DNA from: Deinococcus sp.
GTDB lineage: Bacteria > Deinococcota > Deinococci > Deinococcales > Deinococcaceae
Length of the DNA stretch: 30,455 nt
Direction of reading: 5' to 3'
Assembly (NCBI RefSeq): GCF_018260555.1
Contig: NZ_JAGLBB010000041.1
Coordinates: 1 to 30,455, forward strand
In this document: positions 1 through 8,026 of the stretch, piece after piece
Position numbering within the stretch: the stretch's first letter is position 1
Layout: each line of letters starts with the position of its first letter
Notes under the pieces: model-generated
Told to the model about the DNA's origin: nothing
The model's input: the letters and a program-made list of their open reading frames with translations, nothing else
Databases searched by the model: none
Translations under genes and position numbers: made by a program

Positions 1-76
1 CCATTCCCGCTCCAACGTACTTTCTTCTGCTCCGCGCTCCGCGCGGTTTATCTACAAGATAAACGCAGTGTACTTA
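1..76 (+). repeat. Dispersed 76 bp repeat, copy 1 (cut by window edge)
   Basis: Bases 1-76 match the reverse complement of bases 19319-19394 with about four mismatches. The repeat contains a perfect stem GTTTATC / GATAAAC around a 5-base loop and a GC-rich palindromic stretch before it. It may continue left of the window. It directly precedes a decayed transposase, but a link between the two is inference, because the second copy has no transposase next to it. Confidence 0.85.
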
Positions 77-84
77 AAGCCAAT

Positions 85-582
85 ATGACCGTGCAGTTCG
101 AGGGTGAGGGACTCACCCTCGGTGCGCTGGGCAAACAATTCCCTCCAGACCGCTGCCACCTGTACGCGGAGTTCGGGTGGCGTGTCCGCCGACTGTCGGT
201 CGCCCGTGAGGTCGGTGGGTTCGATGTCCTGACCCTGTGGCGCAAGGTGCACAGTGGACACGGGTTTTCCTGTTCAGCACGTTCGGCCGTGACGTCACGG
301 TTCGCTCACTGCTGCGGGCCTGCAAGGCCCGCTGGGGGATCGAGGTGATTCACCGGTTCTTCAAGCAGAACCTGGGACCGGGACGCTGTTCATTGCCGGA
401 GCATCCAGGCGCAGGAGAACTGGGTGTGGTGCGTGGCGGAGGCCTTTTACGCGGTGTTGCGGGTGCGACGGGAAGCACCGGGAATGACGTGGGGGGCTGC
501 GCAGCGGCAGGCAGCCCTGAATGCGGAAAAGTACGTCCTGACCGGGATGGAACAGGACGGACCCCGCCTCAAGGCCGCGTGA
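85..582 (+). pseudogene. Decayed DDE transposase (IS4/IS701-like) fragment
   Basis: Three reading frames must be joined to follow the protein. The first starts near base 85, the second near base 252 reads VFLFSTFGRDVTVRSLL and then RWGIEVIHRFFKQNLG, and the third from about base 394 reads SIQAQENWVWCVAEAFYAVL and stops at 580-582. The RWGIE-x6-K pattern resembles the C-terminal catalytic Glu region (the Y-R-E-K type signature) of IS4/IS701 DDE transposases, and the Trp- and Tyr-rich tail fits that class. At least two frameshifts (near 250-260 and 385-395) and the missing N-terminal two thirds make it inactive. The family assignment rests on motif recognition only. No clear terminal inverted repeats or target duplication are visible. 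Confidence 0.75.
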
Positions 583-603
583 CACATCGTCGGTAGGGCA
601 GTG

Positions 604-655
604 GAACCTCCTGGGATTGATCCGGGACTGCACCGGATCAATGGGAAGCCGTCTG
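604..655 (+). repeat. Degenerate fragment of the 136 bp dispersed repeat
   Basis: The stretch GATTGATCCGGGACTGCACC and the following CGGATCAAT resemble the left part of the copies at 9306 and 10913, which read GATTGATTTGGTGCAG and GATTAATTCGGGACTGCACC. Only the left third is recognisable, so this is a truncated or decayed copy. Confidence 0.45.
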
Positions 656-720
656 ACTTGGCACCGAATCACGCAACAAGTAGGCACACCGGCCACTACT
701 TTGTTTTTCAGTGCGGGCGG

Positions 721-726
721 TACAGT
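721..726 (+). promoter_or_regulatory. -10 box of acyltransferase gene (leaderless layout)
   Basis: TACAGT lies 6 bases before the GTG at 733. This spacing puts the transcription start on or next to the start codon, the usual layout of leaderless Deinococcus genes. No good -35 hexamer at 16-18 bases is seen; TTGTTT at 701-706 is only 14 bases away. Confidence 0.5.
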
Positions 727-732
727 GTGGGG

Positions 733-1638
733 GTGACTTGGCTGAAGCCGGTGGATGTGGGTCGTGACGCGCAGGCGGCGTACGGTGAGTTCTTGCGGGA
801 TCTGGAGGCGCGGCTGGCGGACCCGGGGACGGACCGGTTCGTGCTGGCGCGAGAGGTGCTGTCCGAGGCGATGTACGGCCGGCCCTATGAGGCGCTGCAG
901 GCGGACGCTCCGCTGGCGGCTCTGAATCTGGACGCCCGGAACGTGACCTTCGAGGCGGAGTACTACATGGCGACGGACGCGGAGTTGTTCGGGCGGGTCA
1001 AACCGCTGCTGTGGCTGTGGAAGAACCTGGATTTGACGCCGATCGGGCAGAATCCGGTGCTGGGGATTCCGGTGCGGCGGGTGCTGGCGGAACGGATTTT
1101 CCGGCGGGTGGGGCGGGATTTCAAGTGCTGGCAGAACGTGGAGTTCAGCGTGGGGTACAACATGGAGGTGGGGGACGATGTGGTCGTTCACCGGCATGTG
1201 CTGCTGGATGACATCGGCGGGATCGAGCTGCACGATAATGCCAGCATCAGCGATTACGTGAATGTGTACAGTCATACGCACAGCGTGCTAGACGGTCCGG
1301 ACGTGACGTTGCGGCGCACGGTGATCGGGCGTGGGGCGCGGATCACGTACCACTCGACGGTCCTGGCGGGCAGTGTGGTGAGTGATGACGCGATGCTGGC
1401 GACGCACGCGCTGCTGCGCAGTGATATCCCGCCGCATGGGATTGCGATGGGGGTGCCGGCGCGCACGACGCGCTTCAAGGTGCGCGGGCCGCAGTCGGTG
1501 CTGGTGGATTCGCGGTCGCTGGTGCGCGTGCCGGACCGGAAGGCGAATCCGGAGTTTCCGGAGGCCACGCCGAACCAGACGCGCGTGGCAGCCGAGGATG
1601 AACTGTCGGGCCGCACGGTGGTGACCGGGGAACGCTGA
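733..1638 (+). CDS. Hexapeptide-repeat acyltransferase (LbetaH fold)
   Basis: A 301-residue protein. Residues 1-110 are a largely helical N-terminal part. From about residue 135 the sequence turns into degenerate hexapeptide repeats that form a left-handed beta helix: VGDDVVVH, IGGIELHDNASISDYVNVYS, VIGRGARITYHSTVLAGSVV, and the closing GIAMGVPARTTRFK. YSHTHS (about residues 179-184) contains the His expected at the active site of maltose/galactoside O-acetyltransferase relatives, and the GVPAR ending is typical of acetyl-CoA-dependent members. The natural substrate is not evident. GTG 733 was chosen because the codons before it have no family similarity and a -10 box lies 6 bases upstream. 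The gene stands alone between a transposase relic and the cdaA operon, so context says nothing about the substrate. Confidence 0.85.
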   Translation: MTWLKPVDVGRDAQAAYGEFLRDLEARLADPGTDRFVLAREVLSEAMYGRPYEALQADAPLAALNLDARNVTFEAEYYMATDAELFGRVKPLLWLWKNLDLTPIGQNPVLGIPVRRVLAERIFRRVGRDFKCWQNVEFSVGYNMEVGDDVVVHRHVLLDDIGGIELHDNASISDYVNVYSHTHSVLDGPDVTLRRTVIGRGARITYHSTVLAGSVVSDDAMLATHALLRSDIPPHGIAMGVPARTTRFKVRGPQSVLVDSRSLVRVPDRKANPEFPEATPNQTRVAAEDELSGRTVVTGER

Positions 1639-1700
1639 GCAGACAGACACGAGCGGGTGGGAGATGGCAATCAGCGGGTGTCTGCCACCTCTCTCTTTAC

Positions 1701-1807
1701 ACCTCCTGCGAAAGTTCATCTGCTTCTTGAACCTGCACCCGGATTCTTCCTCGCAGACAGCGAAAGCGGAAAGGCGGGACGGCCTGAAAACCACTTTCGC
1801 AGGAGGT
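1701..1807. repeat. 107 bp element with 15 bp perfect inverted repeats
   Basis: ACCTCCTGCGAAAGT at 1701-1715 is the exact reverse complement of ACTTTCGCAGGAGGT at 1793-1807. The 77 bases between them have no coding potential I recognise. It looks like a small non-autonomous palindromic element and lies 10 bases before a copy of the 136 bp repeat. The intergenic stretch 1639-2070 holds only this element, the neighbouring repeat and the cdaA promoter. Confidence 0.75.
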
Positions 1808-1817
1808 CTTTTGGTTC

Positions 1818-1953
1818 CTGTGGAGTCCGATTGAATGGTTCCCAAAGCCGGTCAAGCTGGGCGGAGCAGGTGGGAGGAACGCGGACTGTCGGGCGCGCAG
1901 CTGGCCACCCGGCGCACGGGCGGATTGTGAACGAAACGGACGGTCGTCGGTCG
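1818..1953 (+). repeat. 136 bp dispersed repeat, subtype 2
   Basis: Starts with a degenerate terminal repeat (GTGGAGTCCG) followed by ATTGAATGGTT. Its second half (TTGTGAACGAAAC then GGACGG) matches the copy at 8027-8162 read on the minus strand. The right terminal repeat has decayed (CGGTCGTCGG). Subtype 2 copies share the ends and total length, but not the interior, with the copies at 9306 and 10913. Confidence 0.7.
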
Positions 1954-2006
1954 CTGCTGCCCACGCCACGGCGGTGTGGTGTGCGGGCCGCTGGGGCTGA
2001 ACACCG

Positions 2007-2012
2007 TATAGT
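2007..2012 (+). promoter_or_regulatory. -10 box upstream of cdaA
   Basis: TATAGT in the context CGTATAGT, identical to the context upstream of yqeK at 4065-4072. It lies 58 bases before the cdaA start, giving a leader of about 50 bases. No strong -35 is visible. Confidence 0.5.
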
Positions 2013-2070
2013 GGGCGCGCAACGACTTTCGTTTTTCGTCCCGTTTTTTGAAAGGAGCGCCGTTCAAGTC

Positions 2071-2901
2071 ATGCCCACCCCGTTCGGTCAGGTGAATGTC
2101 CGGGATGTTCTGGACATCCTGCTGGTCACGTTCCTGGTGTACCAGGCGTACCTGCTGGTGGAGGGAACGCGGGCGGTGAACGTGGTGCGCGGCATTCTGG
2201 TGTTCGCGGGCGTGTGGGTCGCGGCGCAGGTGCTGAACCTGCCGACCCTGAGCTACCTGCTGGGCCGGGCGGGAACGGTGGGGATCTTCGCGCTGGTGGT
2301 GCTGTTTCAACCGGAGTTACGGGCGGCGCTGGAGCGGGTGGGGCGGCCGCGCGGGCGGGACAGCGGGGCAAGCGGCGCGGCGTTGCAGGATCTGGCGCGG
2401 GCCATGGAGCGTCTCGCGGAACGTAAGACCGGGGCGCTGATCGCGATCGAGCGGCGTACGCCTCTGGGGGAGTACGCGGCGACGGGCGTGTCGCTGGACG
2501 CGCTGGTCAGCGTGCCGTTTCTGGAGGCGTTGTTCGCGCGGAACGCGCCGCTGCATGACGGGGGCGTGATCATTCAGGGCTCGCGGGTCATCTCGGCGGG
2601 GTGCCTGTTTCCGTTGCAGTCAAGTGACGGCACGTACCGGCGCTACGGCACGCGCCACCGCGCGGCGATTGGCCTGTCGGAATTGACGGACGCGGTGGTG
2701 CTGGTGGTCAGTGAGGAGCGGGGCAGCATGAGGATCGCGTTGACGGGGCGGCTGGGTCCGGACCTGAACGGCACGGAGTTAAGGGAGCAGTTGCGGGCCC
2801 TGGTCTACGACCGGGCGGCGTTCATGCCAGCCGGGGAATCGGCGCTGGACCCGGATGAGCGTGGTGCCGAGGCTCCCAGTCCGGGCCGGGAGACACCGTG
2901 A
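2071..2901 (+). CDS. cdaA: Diadenylate cyclase CdaA
   Basis: A 276-residue membrane enzyme that condenses two ATP to cyclic di-AMP. Three hydrophobic helices occupy roughly residues 12-31, 38-56 and 62-80. The DisA_N/DAC catalytic domain follows from about residue 105. It carries GALIAIERRTPLGEYAATG, the LHDGGVIIQG loop (DGG at 163-165, where the usual motif is DGA) and GTRHRAAIGLSE (RHR at 195-197), which binds the ATP phosphates. The DGA-to-DGG change is mild and the enzyme is probably active. AAAGGAG at 2051-2057 is 13 bases from ATG 2071, a long spacing; a GTG at 2089 is an alternative start. The gene overlaps cdaR by 4 bases (GTGA), so the two are translationally coupled. Cyclic di-AMP is known in other bacteria to control K+ and osmolyte uptake and cell wall homeostasis. 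Confidence 0.93.
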   Translation: MPTPFGQVNVRDVLDILLVTFLVYQAYLLVEGTRAVNVVRGILVFAGVWVAAQVLNLPTLSYLLGRAGTVGIFALVVLFQPELRAALERVGRPRGRDSGASGAALQDLARAMERLAERKTGALIAIERRTPLGEYAATGVSLDALVSVPFLEALFARNAPLHDGGVIIQGSRVISAGCLFPLQSSDGTYRRYGTRHRAAIGLSELTDAVVLVVSEERGSMRIALTGRLGPDLNGTELREQLRALVYDRAAFMPAGESALDPDERGAEAPSPGRETP

Positions 2902-3869
2902 GGGCCGGGGCTGATCTGGCGGCGCGGGTGCGGCGTTGGCTGGACCCGCGTCACGCCTGGGCACGCGGCACGCACAACCTGGGGTTGAAGTTGCTCGCAC
3001 TGGGCGTGTCCCTGACGCTGTGGGTGGTGGCGACCACGGACCGGCGCGCGAACGTCGAGCAGGGATTCAACGTGCCGGTGTCCGTGCGTGACACGACCGG
3101 CAGCGGTGATGAAAAGCGCGCCACGAGTGACCTGAGCCCGGCGTCGGTGCGGGTGACGTTGTGGGGCAGCCCGGACCGGCTGCGGGAACTGCAACCCGAG
3201 AACATCGAGGCGATCGTGGACGTGACGGGCGTGCCCGAGGGGAGTTTCACGCAGCCCGTGACGGTCACGGCCCCCAGCGGAACCGAGGTGCGCCGGCAGA
3301 CGCCCGCGCGGGTCCAGGGGTTCCTGGATACGCAGGTGACGCGCACACTGCCGGTCACACTGAGCGTGGCGTCGCCACCCGAGACGAGCGTGCCCCGGTA
3401 CGTGGTCTCGCCGGCCGAAGCGCAGGTGTCCGGGCCGGGCCGCGTGGTGTCCACCGTGACGCGCGTGGTGACCAGTCCGGCGGCCCTGGCGGCGGGGGCC
3501 GAGCGGGAGGTGCCGCTGGTCGTGCTGGACGACGCGGGCCTGCCGGTCGGTGGGGTCAAGGCCACGCCGTCCACCGTGACGGTGCGCCGCCTGGATACCG
3601 GGGAACTGCCGGTCAAGACGGTGCGGGTGGTGCTCAATGAGCCGCCGGCGACGCTGCGGGTCACCTCAGTCAGCGTGCAGCCCAGCACCGTGCGGGTGGT
3701 CGCCGCCCCGGAACTCCTCGGGCGACTGCGTGAGGTGGGGGGAACCGTCACCTACCGCCCCGGGACGTACACGGCCGCCGTGAGCCTCTCGATTCCGGCC
3801 GGAGCGCAGGCGTTAGAGAACGTCAGCGTGCGCCTCACCGTCGAGGGGGTCAAATCGGCCGCACCGTGA
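2898..3869 (+). CDS. cdaR: YbbR-domain regulator CdaR
   Basis: A 323-residue protein with one N-terminal membrane helix (about residues 28-46, LGLKLLALGVSLTLWVVATT). After it come repeated YbbR-type beta domains, with recurring segments such as VRVTLWG, VTVTAPSGTEV and VRLTVEG. In Firmicutes CdaR binds and modulates CdaA at the membrane, with its YbbR domains outside the cell. The GTG start overlaps the cdaA stop by 4 bases, which strongly supports the same role here. The glmM gene that often follows in Firmicutes is not here; the next gene is yqeK after about 200 bases. Confidence 0.88.
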   Translation: MRAGADLAARVRRWLDPRHAWARGTHNLGLKLLALGVSLTLWVVATTDRRANVEQGFNVPVSVRDTTGSGDEKRATSDLSPASVRVTLWGSPDRLRELQPENIEAIVDVTGVPEGSFTQPVTVTAPSGTEVRRQTPARVQGFLDTQVTRTLPVTLSVASPPETSVPRYVVSPAEAQVSGPGRVVSTVTRVVTSPAALAAGAEREVPLVVLDDAGLPVGGVKATPSTVTVRRLDTGELPVKTVRVVLNEPPATLRVTSVSVQPSTVRVVAAPELLGRLREVGGTVTYRPGTYTAAVSLSIPAGAQALENVSVRLTVEGVKSAAP

Positions 3870-4066
3870 GAGTTTGAGGGGTGTAGGCCTGAACCATCAG
3901 CCCTGACCCGGGGTTTGGAAAGCCGTGCTGCCGGAGTCAGCAGCACTCCCGGAGGCTCTGGGTTCCCGCCTGTGTCCGCCCCGGCCAGGAGTTTGTGCAA
4001 CCTGTTCAGGTCGCAGAGCAGGGCAGAAAGTGACCCGGAGGTCAGCGCGGCTGGGCGTGCAGGGCG
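3870..4066. other. Intergenic region after cdaR with small hairpin
   Basis: About 200 bases with no coding potential. GTGCTG at 3925-3930 and CAGCAC at 3941-3946 form a 6 bp stem with a 10-base loop and no T-run, so it is at best a weak terminator. No riboswitch was recognised. The yqeK promoter follows. Confidence 0.35.
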
Positions 4067-4072
4067 TATAGT
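4067..4072 (+). promoter_or_regulatory. -10 box of yqeK operon
   Basis: TATAGT in the context CGTATAGT lies 11 bases before GTG 4084. Transcription should therefore start within a few bases of the start codon. Confidence 0.55.
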
Positions 4073-4083
4073 CAGTTCATGAT

Positions 4084-4722
4084 GTGGAGAACCGGCCACA
4101 TGCCCCTGTGATCGCCCAGCTTCTCGTACCCCGGCACCCGGTGGCGGAGTGGACCGGGTGGGAAGAACGTGTGCGCCTGATGGTGCGCCCACGCCGCTAC
4201 GAGCATGTCCTGCGCGTGGCTGAGCTGGCCGCACAGATTGCCCTGGCGAACGGCCTGGACGACATGCGCGCCTACGCCGCCGGGATTCTGCACGACATTG
4301 CCCGGGACCTGCCCGACGCCGAGCTGCTGCGTCTCGCCCCGCCCGAGTGCGAGATTGACGCCGGACATCCGCTGGCGCTGCATGGGCGGGCCGCGCGGGT
4401 GCTGCTGGAGCGCTGGGGCTATCACGATCAGGTGGTGCTGGAGGCCGTGGAGGACCACACGACCGGGCCGCGCGGCGGGAACCGGGTCGCGGCGTGCGTG
4501 TACATCGCGGATGTGTCCGAGCCGGGGCGCGGCGTGAACGCCGACATCCGCGAGCTGGCGCTGCGGGACCTGAACGCCGCGCTGGAACGCGCCATCGTCT
4601 CGAAGGTCACGTACCTGCAGGGTCGGGGGATTCCGGTGCATCCGCGGACGTTGCAGGCCTATCACTCGCTGCCCTTCGCCGCTCCACGGGTTCAGCCCCC
4701 TCCCCGTCCGCCTCGCCTGTGA
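4084..4722 (+). CDS. yqeK: HD-domain phosphohydrolase YqeK (Ap4A hydrolase)
   Basis: A 212-residue HD-superfamily protein. Metal-ligand motifs appear in order: RRYEHVLRV (H41), AGILHDIARDL (H70-D71), LHGRAARVL (H100), EAVEDHTTGP (H125) and VYIADVSEPGR (D143). This set matches YqeK, which symmetrically hydrolyses diadenosine tetraphosphate to ADP in Firmicutes. The arrangement yqeK, LytR-type gene, rsfS is conserved in many Gram-positive genomes and in Deinococcus, here without nadD in front. GTG 4084 is used because the two ATG codons at 4079 and 4082 are out of frame. The Pro-rich C-terminus overlaps the next gene by 4 bases. Confidence 0.88.
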   Translation: MENRPHAPVIAQLLVPRHPVAEWTGWEERVRLMVRPRRYEHVLRVAELAAQIALANGLDDMRAYAAGILHDIARDLPDAELLRLAPPECEIDAGHPLALHGRAARVLLERWGYHDQVVLEAVEDHTTGPRGGNRVAACVYIADVSEPGRGVNADIRELALRDLNAALERAIVSKVTYLQGRGIPVHPRTLQAYHSLPFAAPRVQPPPRPPRL

Positions 4723-6035
4723 CGCATACTTCGCGCCTGCGCAGGCTGCGCGCCCTGCAGGCCTTCGGGTTGACCCTGTCCTGCCTGTCACTGGGGGGGT
4801 TCGCGCTGCTCAGCGGGGTGGGGCGCACGGTCGCGTCGTCTCTGCTGCCGGGCACGGCGCCGCAGTTCACGGTGCTGATCGCTGGGCGGGACATCGTGTA
4901 CTGCTACTACCAGCAGCCCTGCAAGGATCAGGACCAGCGGACGGGGCTGGTGCAGCCGCCGAACACGGACACGGTCATGCTGGTCAAGGTGGACGGCGCG
5001 CGCGTGCGGGTGCTGAACATCCCGCGTGACACGAACGTCGGCAAGTTCGACCGTGGGCAATCCGTGGCGGCGCAGAAGGTGAACAGTCAGTACTTCTCGG
5101 GCGGCCCGCAGGCGCTACAGCGGGCCGTGGAGACCATCACAGGCGAGCGGGTGGACTCATACGTGATCGTCCGCACCGATTACGTCGAGCGGGTCATCGA
5201 TGCGCTGGGCGGCCTGGACGTGACCGTGCCCGAGGGCGGCATCGAGTGGATCGACCGGGCGGCGGGCGTGAACCTGCAACTGGACGCCGGCCCGCACCAC
5301 TTGGAAGGCCCGGACGCGGTGCTGTTCCTGCGGGTCCGCAAGGGCTTCGGGGATGACTACGGCCGTATCGATCACCAGAAGCAGGCGCTGACGCAACTGG
5401 CGGGACGCCTGAAATCCGCGCGGGGGATCGCGGCCCTCCCCACCATTCTGGGCGGCATCGGGAATGGCGTGGAGACGAACGCTGACCCGAACACCCTGGC
5501 GGCCCTGCGGCCGTTCCTGGGTCAACTGAAACTGAGCTTCGCGACGCTGCCCACCGACGAGATTCCGGGTACGTTCAACCTCGCCGTGAACCGCGAGCGG
5601 CTGGCCGCACTGTGGGGCGACGCGCCCGCCCCGATCACCGACGCGCCGCGCGTGAAGGTCACGGTCGTGGACGCCAGCGGCGCGGGCCTGGGCGCCGGAC
5701 TGAAGACCGCCCTGAGTGCGCTGGGCTACGCGGACGTGCAGGTCACGGTCAGGCCAGCCAGTCAGGAGGCCAGTCAGGTGTTCACGCAGCAGGACGTGGC
5801 GCAGGCCGGGGCGCTGGCGGAGGTGCTGAACCTGCCGCGCCTGCAGGGCGAGCGCTTCCCGGTCGCGGCGGGCGAGGTGGGCGTCCTGCTGACCCGCGAC
5901 GCCCAGGAGCACCTGAAGGAACTGGCCGCGCTGGCCGGCACCCCACTGCCCGCCGATCACCCGGTGGCCGAGGACTCCGCGCTGCCGGGCGCGACACCCG
6001 AACCGCTGCCCGCCGACGGCCCGCACCGCAACTGA
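4719..6035 (+). CDS. LytR-CpsA-Psr (LCP) family protein with LytR_C domain
   Basis: A 438-residue protein. One membrane helix (about residues 16-34) anchors an external LCP domain. That domain shows TVLIAGRD, PNTDTVMLVKVDG, VLNIPRDTNV (R103-D104), VNSQYFSGG and VIDALGGLDVTVPEGGI, including the Asp and Arg residues that hold Mg2+ and the polyprenyl pyrophosphate. A LytR_C domain lies around residues 305-340 (RVKVTVVDASGAGLGAGLK) and recurs weakly to the end. LCP enzymes transfer lipid-linked glycopolymers onto peptidoglycan or another wall acceptor; the polymer here is unknown. GTG 4719 overlaps the yqeK stop and is followed by a plausible basic stretch and membrane anchor, so longer in-frame starts were rejected. 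The stop codon reads into TGATACGGAATTCCG, which resembles the left end of the 136 bp repeat. Confidence 0.88.
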   Translation: MTHTSRLRRLRALQAFGLTLSCLSLGGFALLSGVGRTVASSLLPGTAPQFTVLIAGRDIVYCYYQQPCKDQDQRTGLVQPPNTDTVMLVKVDGARVRVLNIPRDTNVGKFDRGQSVAAQKVNSQYFSGGPQALQRAVETITGERVDSYVIVRTDYVERVIDALGGLDVTVPEGGIEWIDRAAGVNLQLDAGPHHLEGPDAVLFLRVRKGFGDDYGRIDHQKQALTQLAGRLKSARGIAALPTILGGIGNGVETNADPNTLAALRPFLGQLKLSFATLPTDEIPGTFNLAVNRERLAALWGDAPAPITDAPRVKVTVVDASGAGLGAGLKTALSALGYADVQVTVRPASQEASQVFTQQDVAQAGALAEVLNLPRLQGERFPVAAGEVGVLLTRDAQEHLKELAALAGTPLPADHPVAEDSALPGATPEPLPADGPHRN

Positions 6036-6322
6036 TACGGAATTCCGGCGCTGGGCACACCGGGAACAAAGGATGGAAGCTTGACCGGGTGAGCCGCGTT
6101 GCCTTCGGCGCGGCGTGTCCCTGTACACTGACCTGTTGCTGCGCCGCCCGCCGCCACGCCCACCCCCCTTGCGCGGGTGGCGGGAACGCTGGCAGGGCCG
6201 CGCTCACCGCGTTTCCGGCCTGCGTTTCCGGCTTCCAGCTCTCAGCAGGCGACGGCCCTCTGCCCTCTGCCGCTGGCGGCGCGCGCCTCACGAACCCCAC
6301 CCCCTGACCCACCGGAGTTTTC
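6036..6322 (+). other. Long leader region upstream of rsfS
   Basis: There are 287 bases without a convincing gene. The first 15 bases look like a remnant of the 136 bp repeat end (ATACGGAATTCCGG). TTGCCT at 6099-6104 and TACACT at 6124-6129, with a 19-base spacer, could be an rsfS promoter. The rest is GC-rich and Pro/Arg-like in every frame. Confidence 0.35.
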
Positions 6323-6700
<378 letters not shown>

Positions 6701-6770
6701 TCCGGCGCGCAGCGGCCCGGCCTCATCCACGCGGTGCAGGCTGGGCGTTGTGCTGGAGGCCAGACGGGCC

Positions 6771-6862
6771 CTTCAGGCAGACGCACACTTCAGGCAGACG
6801 CACACTTCAGGCAGACGCACACTTCAGGCAGGCGCTTCAGGCAGGCGCTTCAGGTGGCGCTT
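6771..6862 (+). repeat. Tandem repeat array, 17 bp unit shrinking to 13 bp
   Basis: The unit ACTTCAGGCAGACGCAC occurs at 6770-6786 (first base differs), 6787-6803 and 6804-6820. Shorter versions ACTTCAGGCAGGCGC, TTCAGGCAGGCGC and TTCAGGTGGCGC follow at 6821, 6836 and 6849. The array overlaps the 3' end, including the stop codon, of the minus-strand gene 6837-7325. The units abut without spacers, so it is not a CRISPR array. Confidence 0.85.
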
Positions 6863-7325
6863 CGGGAAGGGCGGCGCGGATGCTGCCGGGGAGTTCGCGG
6901 GCCACGCGGTCCAGGGTGCGGCTGGCGGCGGCGCGGATCATCTTCTCGAAGGCCGCGCCGCCCCAGCCCTGCGCGTCGGGCGTGGCGAGGTGCGCGCGGA
7001 ACTGAAAGGTGAAGTGCAGGTCCGTGCCCTCCGCGCGGGCCTGCCCGGCGACCTCTACCCAGGCGCGCTCGCCGCTCAGCGCCTGCGGGATCAGGTTCGC
7101 GCCGCCTGGCGTGAGGCTCAGGAGGCTGTGAAACGGCAGGTCGGCGTCACCCAGACCCGGCAGCGGCACGACCAGTTCGCCGCGCACGCCGCCCTCGTCT
7201 GCGCGCAGGTCGCGCAGGAACCGCAGGCGGCCCAGCGCGCGGGCGGGGTCGCGCACGAACGCCAGGGCGGCGGCGGGAGGGCCGGGGTACGGCAGCGTGA
7301 AGATCTGCTCGGCGTCGAAGATCAC
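6837..7325 (-). CDS. Unknown protein, DUF3809-like
   Basis: A 162-residue cytoplasmic protein with no signal or membrane segment. It alternates beta-rich stretches (LVVPLPGLGDADLPFHSLL, DLHFTFQFRAHLATP) and ends in a long amphipathic helix (AAFEKMIRAAASRTLDRVAREL). This layout resembles SRPBCC or polyketide-cyclase-like folds. I recall a Deinococcus-specific family of this kind (DUF3809), but cannot confirm it. GTG 7325 has CGGAG upstream. It lies 25 bases after the 91-residue gene on the same strand, so the two probably form an operon. Its C-terminal PPEAPPEAPA is encoded by, and its stop codon lies within, the tandem repeat array, so the protein end may vary between strains. Confidence 0.7.
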   Translation of the reverse strand: MIFDAEQIFTLPYPGPPAAALAFVRDPARALGRLRFLRDLRADEGGVRGELVVPLPGLGDADLPFHSLLSLTPGGANLIPQALSGERAWVEVAGQARAEGTDLHFTFQFRAHLATPDAQGWGGAAFEKMIRAAASRTLDRVARELPGSIRAALPEAPPEAPA

Positions 7326-7350
7326 GCGCCGCTCCGGGGTGGGGCCAGGG

Positions 7351-7626
7351 TCAGTCCACCCATTCGATCACGATGCGGTCCTCGGCCAGCGCGGCCTGCA
7401 ATTCGGCGTCCCCGGCGCTGCGTAGCCTTGAGAGGTGCGCGAAGCGGGGAGTGGCCGACGCGAAGCCCAGCCGGACGATCACGTCGTCGCTGGCCTCGTC
7501 CTTCCCGATGCGCCAGACCAGCTGCCCGCCCAGCGCCTCCAGCTGACGCAGCAGGCCCGGCGCGACCGGCGCTCGGCCGTCTGCGTTCGGGTCACCGGGC
7601 AGGTCAGGGGACAGGTCGGCACTCAT
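7351..7626 (-). CDS. Unknown 91-residue protein
   Basis: The sequence runs from MSADLSPDLPG to EDRIVIEWVD. It has a disordered acidic N-terminus and a small alpha/beta core (QLVWRIGKDEASDDVIVRLGF). I do not recognise a family. ATG 7626 was chosen because TACAAT sits 7 bases upstream, the leaderless layout; an ATG three codons earlier overlaps that -10 box. It leads a two-gene operon with the DUF3809-like gene and is transcribed away from the gene at 7672, 45 bases off. Confidence 0.65.
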   Translation of the reverse strand: MSADLSPDLPGDPNADGRAPVAPGLLRQLEALGGQLVWRIGKDEASDDVIVRLGFASATPRFAHLSRLRSAGDAELQAALAEDRIVIEWVD

Positions 7627-7633
7627 GAGGGCC

Positions 7634-7639
7634 ATTGTA
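7634..7639 (-). promoter_or_regulatory. -10 box of the 7626 gene (leaderless)
   Basis: TACAAT on the minus strand is followed by 7 bases and then ATG 7626. It is the best -10 match in this divergent intergenic region. Confidence 0.6.
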
Positions 7640-7671
7640 CGCGGCGGGCCCCGGCGGGTAGAACAGGAACC

Positions 7672-7956
7672 ATGACAGACACCGCCCCGGCCACCCCGCC
7701 CACCCACGCGCCCCTCAGCTGGCGCGCTCTGGAAACCCGCGTGGGCCTGGATGACCTGCCCGCCTTTCACCGGGCATTCCTGACGTGGCGCGGCATCGAG
7801 GACGCTGCCCACATGCCATTGCGGCGCGTGCAGCAGCGCGTGGAAGCTGAACTGAACCGGCTGGTGCAGGCGGGTCACGCGACCCGCGACGGCGAGGACT
7901 GGCACCTGGCCCCGGACGCCCTGAACGGCTTCCCGCAGGCGCTGCCCCTGACCTGA
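7672..7956 (+). CDS. Unknown 94-residue protein, possibly winged-helix
   Basis: After a Pro/Thr-rich tail the protein reads FHRAFLTWRGIEDAAHMPLRRVQQRVEAELNRLVQAGHATRDGEDWHLAPDAL. A helix-turn-helix followed by a beta wing (LVQAGHATRDGEDWHLA) is plausible, but I recognise no family. AGGA lies 3 bases before ATG 7672, and TAGAAC 7 bases before it could be a weak -10 box. It diverges from the 91-residue gene. A repeat copy follows 70 bases downstream. Confidence 0.6.
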   Translation: MTDTAPATPPTHAPLSWRALETRVGLDDLPAFHRAFLTWRGIEDAAHMPLRRVQQRVEAELNRLVQAGHATRDGEDWHLAPDALNGFPQALPLT

Positions 7957-8026
7957 GGAGCAGCCCGTATCCTGTATGGATGACTGCCTCCTTTCTTCCC
8001 TGCCCCGCCCGCCCGGCGTCCGTGTG

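Noticed and set aside
1657..2070. N-terminal extension of CdaA upstream of 2071
   Set aside because: The extra 138 codons translate an inverted-repeat element and a dispersed repeat, and the promoter and ribosome binding site lie inside it.
4079..4084. ATG at 4079 or 4082 as yqeK start
   Set aside because: Neither is in the YqeK frame; GTG 4084 is.
6771..6862. CRISPR array
   Set aside because: The units are 13-17 bases and directly abut; there are no spacers and no cas genes.
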